The notes beneath the pieces are model-generated. The model saw nothing but the letters and a program-made list of their open reading frames with translations. It was not told where the DNA came from and did not search any database. This document shows positions 24,601 to 36,600 of a stretch of DNA of 64,000 nucleotides, in pieces; position 1 is the first letter of the stretch, and each line of letters begins with the position of its first letter. The stretch lies in assembly GCA_013399875.1 (NCBI GenBank), contig VXAZ01000953.1:923336-987335 (forward strand), in the 5' to 3' direction. The stretch is from Gymnorhina tibicen (taxonomy: Eukaryota > Chordata > Aves > Passeriformes > Artamidae). The translations under genes and the position numbers were made by a program.

Positions 24601-27600
24601 CAGTCACGGCCATGAGTTATGAAAGAAGCTGTGTTCAGAGGGTTTGTCCCTGCCTTTCCTGATTGAGGGCTGAGGCTCAGGGCACATCATTTAGTAGCAA
24701 TTGCTATAAGGTCTCCAGTAAGCTCTAACTGCTTATTTAAAAGCAATTTCATGACAGAAAGCATCACTGTCACAGTGACATACAGGTACTTGGTCCCACT
24801 AGTAAGAAACTACTGCATAATGCTTCTTTTGGAAGATAAATTACAATGCAGTGATCTTGCTGGCCATCAGCAAAGATGTTACACACAGAACATGAAGAGT
24901 TGGGAACCTGTGCTTGCTTCCTCTGCAGTTGCAGACAAAACACAGGCTGGAGCAATCAATAACTGGGAGGCATTGAAGTGTTTTGAACACAGTAGGCTTC
25001 CTCAGATTCTTTTCTCCTCTCAGCTGTCCCAGGGTTCTCTGGCAAGGGAAAACCATTCAGTGATAACTTCATCACTGAATTTTTTGGGCATCTTTAAACA
25101 CAAGCACTTGAATGCTCTGAAAAATCTGCTTGCTGTCTCTAAGGTGTTCAGAGTTCAGGCAAATCAGGGTGAATGATGGCTTGGACTAAGTAGCATTGGA
25201 GCTGAACACATGTAGTGAAAGGCAACTATTAATGCCCAGCTATCATGGCCAAAAAGATCTGGTGATCCCAAAACTATTGAAACATCACAATGATTATATT
25301 CCAGACAAACTTTCATGCATACTGTCACTACACTGCATTGATACAGAAGAACTTGGCCGTGGGATATAACAGAACCCATTCCTAATTTACTGATGAAAAG
25401 GTTGTGCTGTATGTTTATCGTGTATATACTGTCCCAGTGTGGCCAGAGAAGAGGAGATATCTCACAAAAGGCAGGGATCTGGAGTTCCTTGCCCAGCCTG
25501 GCTACTGTTGTCTCACAGAAACTTTGGCTAGGCACCTAATTCCCTTTGAAATCTCAACACCTCTGTCAAAGTTGGATGAAAATGACTGGCCAGTTTAAGT
25601 GTTACTTGGATGCATGACAAAGGGAATGAGACTGATGGCAGAAAAACCTGTACAGCTTCTCTCTCTGAGTCTTGTCACAGCAGAGACAACCACAGGTGTC
25701 AGGAGTAACTGCCACAACAGCGTACTAAGTGTGCACACGAGGGCTTTGCAGTGTCCCAGGTTTTACAGATGCCTGTCTCGGATATGAAAACAGCTCACCC
25801 TCTCTCACAGCACTCGTCAGACTGGGAAAGAGAATGCAGAATTTTACTTGCATAACATCATCAACAAGCAAAACTGAAGCAAAGAGAGAGATTTCCAGAT
25901 AAGCTATTGAGAAAACTGGTCTGGAATGGTCTTTGCTATTTAGAACAATACCTTTCAGTATGGGATGAGGTGAGGTCAGCCAGCTGGAGGGCCTCCTGCC
26001 TTGCATTGCTGCCCTTGTGTTTTCTGGCCCATGAGAATCAGGTGGGCTATGAAAGAAAAGAGTAAGGAAATTCTTCAGTGAATGTGGTCAGACTATGTCT
26101 CACACCTACCACCTACAGCCTTGTAGTTTCTGTTCTCCATTGTGCTGCATTATCCCTGATACACCTTTCTTCTGCTTGAAATGGGACTGATGATGCATCC
26201 TTGCAAAGGAACCGAGTTCCATGGCTGCTGCATGGTCTGAAATACAGAGGATGATACTCTTTTTTTTTCATAACTAAATAGATCCCTGCTGCTACTATGG
26301 GTGACACTGGTGTTGCTGTTTGTAAGTGGATCCTGTATGGATCACCTGGTGTCAAGACAGTGCAGAAAGGGAAAAGGAGAGAGAACTGCAGCCAGTCTGA
26401 TACTTCCCTTGAGGCTAAGTCACAGCTGAGAGGAACAGCTAGTACAGATAGTACTAGCATGACTGAAACGTGCCTGGCAAATTCTGGCTCAACTTGAGTG
26501 GGAATGAGACAGGATGACTAACTGACCCTGCTTTATTGGGGGCATATACCTCAAAGGGGTTGTATTCTTGCCTCTGGATTGTTCTTCCTCCCTGGTTTGA
26601 GAAACGGAATTGTTAAACGTCTGGGTTACAGCCGTAGCTTGTGCTGTCTCTTCTTTATCTCTGCTCAGCTTCTGATTTTCCTGCAGTTTAAGGATCAGCT
26701 CTTGCTGTTTCTGAAGCTGCTGCCTCTGCTCCTCAATTACACGTTGCTGGAAGGCGTGACGATGCTCAAAACGGCTACCATAAGCAGGAGATGTCTTTGG
26801 ACTGAGTGCCTGGAACTGCTGGAGGACAGTGGCTATTTGATTCTTGTACATAGCCTGGTCCTGGGCACTCAGGGCTTCATGTCTTATGGTAATCTCCCAG
26901 GTAAATTTGGGGTTTCTGCAGAAATGAGATGTGTGAACAACATCCCTACTAGACTGGTCTCTGGTCTGATCAAGCTGTTTCTGTATGAGGCAAGTTTCAG
27001 TTGGCTAGGGAAAAAAAAAAGAAATTAGGAAAATTTGGCATTGATTAAAACTCAGAACTCCTCTGCCCTTCCTGTATAGTGGTTTTTTTAATGCAAATCT
27101 AGTGAGATGCCTGAGAAGTAGGGTAATCTCAGCTATGCAATCTTTATCCAGTCAGGCCAGAGGCGCTCCATTATGCACAAAAAGGAGGCTATTGGAAAGA
27201 ACTCTTAAGGAGCTGAGTGCCATTTCACCAGGAGGAAGAAATCCTGATCAGGCAAGAGCTTTGGCAGGAATACATCCTGACTATTTTGTTAGGGAGCACA
27301 GCTTGGGACAGCTCATTTCTCAGGGATTAGCACTCTCCATTTTGGACTGTGTTGTCCCTGCTGAGCACTCAGATGGAGAATAAAATTAAAAACAGTTGTT
27401 GAAGTGATCTACACAGCTGATCTACTGAACAGTCCTCTTTTAGATGGAAGAGAAGTCTACAAGGTGCTGCTTCCTCATGCCTCTTTTCCAGCTTTGATAA
27501 ATGTTACCACGAAACAGGTGCACAGTGAGGAATGAGGCTGCACCTTTCTGACACATAGTCATTCTCTGAAGAGGCATCAACTGGAAGGTCTGCTTTCTGA

Positions 27601-30600
27601 TTTAGGGTCAAACCCTAAATTCAGTCCCATACCTTCAGCACAAATTTTACCAGTGCAGCAGAAGAAAAATAGGGGCCTACTAGGATAGTATAAGCACTGA
27701 AAGAAATCAACTTTTGCTTACACTTAAGCAAACAGAAAGCTTGACCTGTAATATATATGTGTGAGCTCTAATACTGACATCAGGATACTGCTGTGGTACA
27801 GGTTTTATAAGAAGGGAAGGTGGGGATCCAGCCTGACAAATGACAATTTAAGGAAGAAGCAACCTCTGATTCTCCTCTCTTACCTCCCTGCGATGTGCAT
27901 TATCCTGAAACAGCCAGTGACAACCTCTTTTTTTCCCCATACTTAAAAGCTGGAGAGCTGCACTGGCATGAAAAATAGCTCTTGTCATGCAGTCAAGTTA
28001 TTCTTTTTAAGTCTAAGCTGGCATCAAAGATGTAACTAATCTCTCAGTAAAAGTGATCTGGGGGTGGGATGCTCATTGCCACTCAGAGTACATGAAGGGT
28101 TGTTCTTTGGCAGCACTAGAGATTATTTTTAAAACTCATCCATCGTCCTTCACATTTACCTCTGATTTTTACACTTCTCTCCTGAACAGTTGCAGGCAGG
28201 TATTTGGGGGTCACCCTGGGAAAGAAGCTTTCCTCTGGGACAATGTACTCTTTATTTCAGACTGCATAAAGTAAGTACTTTCTAAGAGTACAGCTATGCC
28301 AACAGGCAAAACTACATGGGAAGGATTTACCTTGTCTTGCTGTAAATCTTGATGATTGTTTACTTCTGCTGTCCCAGGCTTGTTAACCTCCAGTGGCCTG
28401 TCCCCACCTTTCCCCAGTGACACAGCCTCCAGCAGCTGTTCCATCTTTCTCTTGGTCTGCACCCTCTTCATCTGCAGCTCTCGCTTTTCCATCTCCGCTC
28501 GGCTCCAGCGCTGCCAGGCCAGAAAGCAGCAGCGCAGGAGCCGTCGCCGGTTGTGCTCCACAGCCAGTTGGGTTTTCCTGAATGAGAAAGCGTTTGTGTT
28601 ATGGCAGGAGTGAGGCTTCTGCCAAGGCACGAAGCCACATCATTTCCTGAGTCCTTTTGTTGCTTAACTCTGAAGGCCCTCTGAAGTTGTGCAGAGCTCG
28701 TCCAAGGACGAGTGGGAGGGCAGAAAGGATGCCTGCTATTCTGAATTAAGTTTCACTAGTTCACACTTTGCAATTTCCTGTGTCATCTCTGGGATGCAGG
28801 ATAGCTGCAAAAGAGGTATCGTGTTCCCTGGCCAGCTGCATATGGGGAAGTGACAGTGTCTCACCACTGCAGCCTGCCAGACACCTGCGAAGGGAAGTAT
28901 TTTCTCTGGATGATAGGGAATTCATCCAACAGCCTCTTTAATGAAAGGCACTGGCCAAAATGATCTCTGCTATACTTCTACTGAAACAGCAAATATATTA
29001 ATCAGGAATAAATTTGGCAACTCATATTCTCTGGAGTCCAGAGAGAGCCAGGGTGAGATTTCTAGGAAAGATACCTACAGAGAGACTGAGACACAGGCTT
29101 GTTGGAAAGTGCTGAAGCTCTTGTTTATATCTGTCCTCCTTTTCATCTGTGCCACAACGCCTCTGGCAGACTGCAGGCAGTGTAGCAATTTTCTCAAAGA
29201 GCTGCTGTTTCCCTCCTGCTGGATAACTGACAGGCTCCTTTTACAGTCCCTGATCACCGCTCTGCCCAAGTACGACTGCAGTAGGAGGAATTCCACAGTA
29301 AACGGTCACTACCTGTTTTGATCTTGGAGATGAACTTCCAATTGCTGGGTCTCCTGCTCTACTTTCTGGGCCCAAGTATAATTCCTCCAAGCTCGCAGGG
29401 CCTTCAGTTGGCATCTCCAATCAGCAAGGGCTCTAGCTTTTGCCATTTTAATTCTGCGCTCCAGAATGACTTTCAGCCAAGCAGAGAAATGTCGTTGCAA
29501 GCACTGTATGGGAGAGTTTCAGAAAACCAATGAGCAAGATACAGCTTGCCATACAAATACTGATCCTCTCTGCCCTTTGCCTATTCTGACTTTCCTTTTT
29601 GAGATTCTTTTTAGAATCCTCATTTACCTTGAGGGAAAAAAAAAAAAGTGTTGCAGAGCACGTGCAGGTCTTCTACAAAAAGCAGAAAGGGTCTAGAAAG
29701 AGACATCATATCATAGGGCTCCATGCTTTGGAATGAAATACACTTAGTTCACCAAGTGTAAAGGAATGAAATGGGTGAGGAACATAGAATTTCTAGAGAC
29801 AGGGACAATATTTCAAAATTATAGAAAATGTCTAAGATGCTACAGGTAAGAACACATCTGTGAAGAACGCTGCTTTTGAAAAAATTTTTTAACTTAGACA
29901 AAAATCAAGACACTTTCTAGAGTGAATTTATGACATGGCCTCAGCTCATCCTTGTTCCAGTAGGAAGCCAAACCTTTCCCCTATTGTGTAATTAGACTCA
30001 CTGCCTTTGGGAGTAATTTACACTGTACAGAGCAGCAATTTGCTATCTAATCTACCCCATAATTCTAGCCCTGTCACTGCAGACACTGTTCATTTTGATC
30101 CTCCAAGTGGGTCAACTCACAGGACTCTGCTGTTGCCCTTTTGTCATAGTGCCTTGTGTTAATTGCATTCCTCTCTCACTTGAAATCTTCAAATGGAGAC
30201 TTACAAAAAGTCAATGCATTAGCTGTTTCTTTCTGCTTTAGGAAAGTAATCAAAATGTCACTATTGCTTAGCTCAGCCACGCTGTGGCTTCTCCCATTAC
30301 GCCAGTCCTGAATTGTTCTGTGGTTTCATTCAGGCTTATCTTCACAGCTTAGACTGCGCTGGAGAGAAGTTGTGTACTGCTAAACAGCAGCCAAGCTCAA
30401 ATCCAGCAGATGGGCAGATGGATTGAGCTGTGAGGAGAATCACCATAAAAACTGTGGGATTCTTCTGCTGAAAAAACCCCTAAATGTAAATATAGGGACA
30501 TCAATGATGATGACTGCCCTATTAATTAAAAACATTATATGATGGATGGCATTCATACCTGCACTCAGGAAATTTATTCCCTTTGAGACTGCCCATATAA

Positions 30601-33600
30601 AATTATTCAGTACTAAAAGATCACTCTTTAGTTGCAAGTATTTGATACATGTTTAACCCAGAGCTGACCACAGTACCAGAATAATGAAGGTAAAAGAAAG
30701 AGGTTCCTACTAGGAATTATTGAAGTTTGTTTGCCTCAAAAGAGCTGTTGCAGTAACACAGAATATCCTATTGCACCGAGTGGAAGGGGATCCTTGAGGA
30801 ACCTGTTACTGTGGATGTGCTGGCGTGCATCAGCTCTTAGAGACACAGCTCCAAATTCATCCCAGGCTGCAGCATTTCTCTTTCCTCTCCCTGTTCCTGA
30901 ACTAGAGTCTGGAAGGCAATCTTTAAAATGCCTTCCTCCACACACAATAAGGGCTTCTCAGGCCTTTTTTCTGCCACTTTCCCCTTTTATTGCCGTCTGT
31001 GAGGGAAAACAAATCTCAGTCCACTTCCTCCTCTGTATATCTCCTTATTTCTTGACTGTAGAAGCCTTTATGGTCTCATCTGTCTTGAGAGCCACGTCTT
31101 TTCCACAATTCTAAGTGAAATGTCCCACTGAGTACAGTTGAAGCACAGCTCACTGGGGTTGGTACTTCAGGATTTCTTGCACCTAGTCTTATAAGATACT
31201 TTTTGCCCTGCTCTCCTACTTTCCTGGTATCAGGAGATCTTGGAAAAAGTAAAAACTTCTGCATAACCAGGACTTCTTACTTCAGTTTTGCAAATGGTAG
31301 CCAAGGGCAGGTAGCTCAAAGAGTCTCACATAAAGAAAGGTGATGCTCACTCTCTGCTTACTGGTGTGAATCCTGCGCAGCAGCTCCTGAGTCCTTCTCT
31401 GTTTCTCCTCTCCTTGCTCTTCTCTCTTCAGGACCAGGGGTGGTGACACAGTAACAGACACCTCCTGCATTGACAGCTTCTGAGGTTTTTTTTGTCTCTT
31501 CCCCTCCCTGCAAAGTGAACAAACACACATCTAATATCTGATATACAATCTAATACCTTCTCTTTTTGGCCAATTCTAAAAGAACCACCTTAGTTGCTAA
31601 TTATTTTAACTCAGACTTCTTAAAAACCACCTCTGTAATGGTTTGGGGTCCCAGAGATTAAACAGTCTGGTGCATTTCCTAAATATAGAAGGCAGAAGAA
31701 AATAGTAAATCATTTCAGTAAATATTTTATTAAAGCACTTGTATGAGAAGATTTAGGAAATGGCATCCCTAGGAAACGGCATCTCTGTGACAATCCAAGC
31801 TCAGCTAAAGAAAAAAATTATGCCTCTGCAGAATCCTCAGCCAAGAATGCTCTTTATCTTTCATAGTAGGGAAAATATTGCAAGTGCTAGACTTTCAACA
31901 CAGACTATTCTTTCCTTTTCTTTTTTTATGTGTACTGGCTTTCCTGTGGCATTAGATGCTAACAAGGCTGGATGCAGCCACAGAGTTGATGGAGAGAATG
32001 CACAGTGGTGCAACCACACTCCTACTTTGTGTTTCAGTGCACATACCGTAATGGCTGAGGGGAGGATAACACTATTCTTAGCCCACCTTCCCACTCATGA
32101 AAAACTCTGCCTCTGCCACCTATGTTGGTAACAAAGGACTAAATTGTTTTGGGAGAGTTCAGAGACAATAACAGCTGTTTTGTTTGGGATCACCACTGCT
32201 CTTACATTTAACAAAAGGAGCTGGTAAGTGCTTTTCATATCTCTACACCCACACACCCTCTTCCTTACATTCTCCAAACTTTTGCCACGGTGTGCTTCTT
32301 CTCAGCCATTTCCTTTCGCAGCTTTACCATTTCCCTCTGGATCTCCTCCTCCTCCTTCTTAGCCTGCAGGGCCTTCCTTCTATCCTCCTCCTGTGCTTGG
32401 AGCCTGGCCTCAGACAGAATTGCTTTCTTCAGGGACTCTTTTTGTCTCTGAAGCTCTAAAGCCTTCTGATGCCTCATTCGGTTTTCTTTGACCTAGGAAG
32501 GAGAAAATCGGCAAAAGTCAAAGCAAATACCAAAGGCTGAAGAATTTGAAGTTCACTGTACATTGCCAGGGTGGGTCACAATCCACTTTTCACATTAAGC
32601 AAGAAACCCTATCTGTTGCTGGCACTGACTGGAGAGATTCTGCTCTTGACCAGCAAAACACTCCATGCGAGAGAGTGAAATTAAATCAATATTCCTTAAT
32701 GGGAGCAAATTTGGAACTGACTGCTGTGGCAGCTCTTCCAGGCAGTCTTCAGAAAAAGGGGGAAAACCTGAACAGTTTTAGTGAAAGCTGACTGTGCAAG
32801 CTACTGCTGAATGGCTAATGTGCATATGGAAATGCAGTAATGTTTCAGCTGAACTGTGGAAGAGTATCTTTGGGTAGTTGCTTCCAAGTCAGAGATTATT
32901 GCAGGCTCTGAGAGAATACCGGGGAGGTATCGCTGAGCATTTCCTCTAATCCTATAATCCTCCATCTTATTCCTTTTAACTGAGCTGCCTTGCCTGCTCA
33001 CCTGCTTGTGTCTGAGCTCCATGGTTATTCGTGGATCTGCAAGTTTTTTTTTTTCCTTGATCTCTTCAAGTCTAAGGTGTTTTGCTATCCCACAGTTCAC
33101 GACTTCACTCTGCAAAAGATGCTGAAGGTATTTCTGGACAGAGGAACTTTCCATTTCACATTCCAGATAGCTGCACAAGTCTGAAATGAGAAATTCAGAT
33201 TATCTCAGGCTAGTCTGAAATGAATAAACCCTTCTGTCTCAGATCACAAAGCCTAATGTAATTAAAGGGATCACTTCCCCAGAATGTGAATGCATTTCTG
33301 ATGAACGTGGACACACTGCCTGCACTCCATTTATCCCCAGAGTCTTAATCAGTCTCCCATTGAACACGCTAGAGCAGTAAAAATGTTTCATCCATTTTTT
33401 ACTGTCTCGCCTCTGAGCATCTCAAACAGCTGTATAAACTTGACAGGCCTCAAAAATACCTGTTCACAAAAGAAAAAAAATTTCTCTTTTACAAAGGGAG
33501 ACACTGAATGCTTATGAGGTGCATTTATGCAGTCATACAGCAAGATGCTATAACAGCTGGTGGACAAAAATCATCACATTTAATCTTTTCTACTGAGTTT

Positions 33601-36600
33601 CTACTGAGTCCACTGTCCTGGCCTCAAACAACTGCTACCTCTCAGTCTGACAAACCGTAAGCCCTGACCTCCTTCCCCAGCACAGCCTCAGAGAGGAAAC
33701 CAGGACTTGCTTTGCAGTGCTCTCACCATCAAAGTGCTCATACTTCGGAGGGGCTGCAGGAGGCTCTTCCTGAAGGACAGAGTCAACTTCTTCTTCTCCA
33801 TTACTCAGCTCCAGTTGCAGTTTGGACTTCATCCACTTACTGAGCCACTCCTGGGCTATCATGAAGAAAGAGACTGATGACTTCACTTGTGTAAAAAACC
33901 TATATGGCTAAGTGTAAACTAGCAATAGTCTGGGATAGTTATATTGTATGCTGGGAATGACTGAAAGCTCATCTGCAACAGAAAATAGAATAAAGCTAAT
34001 AGTTCTCTTCTCATCTTCTTGATCTATAAAAGAACAGGAAGAGAAGGTGGCAAATTTTGTCCCTGTCGTGTGTCACAAATTAATTCTTCTTCACCTCATT
34101 TCTCCTACTATGATTCTGTGGACATTTAGATCACTTGTGATTATTTTACAGCATTTATTGAGGAGCTGGAATTCACATGAGATAATTCATAACTCAGATC
34201 GCTTTCATATGTTTTACCACTGCACTTGCAGACACTTAGATGGTTTCCACATCTACAGCCAAGGTTGTCATATGCTAAATTCAAAAGAACCGCTGTTTGG
34301 ACAAACTTTTGCTTCACATGTACAGGTTAACCCTTTGCAAGTACCACAGGAGCAACTGTTGAGTCTAATTACAAATCTGTCAGGTGGCAAACTTCACCTG
34401 GGACTCAGGGTTAAGACTGCAGCTACAGGAATGCACCCATGATGGATGTGGTACTCCTAAGTGAGCTCAAATGCCTAATGAACAACTGGGTATGAAGTCC
34501 TTCAATGGACTGTTTGCATCTCCATTCTTCTGTGGAAAAAGGAAAAAATTGCTTTCTCAGAGTTCCTTCTCAAAAGCAAGGTCAGCTCATGTGTCTGCTG
34601 CCTCAACAAACCAGCTGCCTTGCTGCATGGGTGGCCAAGCTGTTCCTGAAGCAGGACACGGCTGTAAACTGCCAGGCATCAGGAGCAGCCCCACGAGAAG
34701 CGGAGCCGTGCTCAGCCGTCCATGCGGTGAGGACGGACAAAGAGCCGGGATCTCACCAGCCGCTCTAGTGGGAGTCATTACACAGTATAAAGCACGCAGT
34801 CAATGGACAGGAGCAACACAAAGTGAAGACGCTCCCTGGTATTTCTAAGGCAATAAAGCCTTTTTCAAACTTCCTTTAAAACAGTGGGGTTTTGGAAGAA
34901 AGCATAAATCTAATGTTTGTTGTCCTTCAAATCACTTTTATTCTCTTTCATAATCTCTCAGGCCAGATCAGGAACAGAGAAATATATCTGATAACAGAAA
35001 AAAGAGCAGAAAACAACTTGCCACTTGGGGAAGGGTTACTTTTTTGACTGGGATTTCTGATCTTCTCATAACTGGAGTAACAGCATTCTGGCACTTCTCT
35101 TATCGATACCTTCCTTTGAAAAGTGGGCTATGTGTAGTTAATACCATTAAGTATTGTAATAATTGATTCCAGGTAAAAGAAGTTCAGTAGAGCTAGGAAC
35201 AATTCTGAGGGATTGGTAGCTATAAAAAGGAAAACCCTAGCAGAGAAGGGCAAACAAAAATAATAAAGAAACATGAGAAAAGCAAGCAGCCTTTTCACCA
35301 AAGGAAAAGACAAAGCTTTTCACCACAGCCAAGACAGCTCCTTCGGAGCCTCTGTGCTTTGTAATGCATTCAGACAGTGCACTGTAAGCAGGTAAGTGTA
35401 GTCCATGTTGTCAATTGAACCCTTGATGATTACAACTGAAAAAGCTGACTTCCTGTATTGAAGTGGATGCTCTTAAGATGTGTCATCGTCCCGGTCTGTA
35501 ATGCTGACTCTTAAAAGAGCGGTTAACTCAGTTTTTAAAATCCGGTCTCCTATCAGCTTTTTATACTGCAGACATATTTCTAGCACTGATGGGTGATAAT
35601 TTCCCTCCTTTTTGTTTTTTAAATCTACCACAGCTTTACTTTCAAACTTCAGCAAGCACTTTTGGCTGCAGGCTTTACAAAATAAATATTTAGTTAGCTA
35701 ATTAGTGAGGAGAATTTTGCATGGGAATCAGAACAGAACCATATCATTATCTGTAGATGTGGAATTTACATAGAACAACTCCATTTCCACATCTAGTCTG
35801 CTATCAGAAATATGTCAGGTAATTTCACCTGGTTTCCTACAGCCCACTACCTTGGCTTTGACCATACAGTGTGTCTTCAAGGGCAGTTCTTATCCTTGTG
35901 TTGACCTGGTATCTCCAGGAGACAGAGAGTTTACACTTCTCTTAGGTATGTCATTTAAGATCGACCTTGAACTCCAGCAACTGATCCTTCTTATGCCTTT
36001 CTCCATTAGATGAAAGACATCTTATTATGAACTGTTTCTTGTGAACTCAAGCTTTGCAAGAGCCTGCTCAGATCAGAACCACAAAACTGGATCAGAACAG
36101 TTCATTTCAGGCAGCTGGTGGCAAGCAGAATTTTAGCTCACCTTCCTCATGGGCCTCACGATGATCTTGCAGCCGTTCTGCAGTTTCCAAATTTGCCACA
36201 GGACCCCAAGGCCTCTGTGGATACCTTGACTTTTGAAGGGAAAAACCTTCAGAGAGAGCATACTCAGAGGCTCGGTCCACTCTCTTTAAATTAAAGAAAG
36301 AAAAACATTTCTAAGGATATTAATTTTTACACTTCCTATATCCACATTTCTCCTCCAGAGAGCAAACATCAGTGGGAATATATCACAAAATAACATGGCT
36401 GTTATAAGGAATATATTTCTTTTGAAATGCATTTCTACGACTGCTTGATTGCATAAACTGGACTTAGAAGTCATTAAGCAATAAACACTCATTTGGCAAT
36501 TAGTGCCAAACACAGAGACTGGAGAACACAGAGAGAAAGGAAACATCCAGCCCCTGCGGGCTGGACGAAGACTTGCTGAGCTAGTGCCCAGCAACCAACA

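Noticed and set aside
34587..34778. GC-richer open frame in a CCDC191 intron
   Set aside because: It is not bounded by splice sites that fit the phases of the neighbouring exons, and it has no family match.
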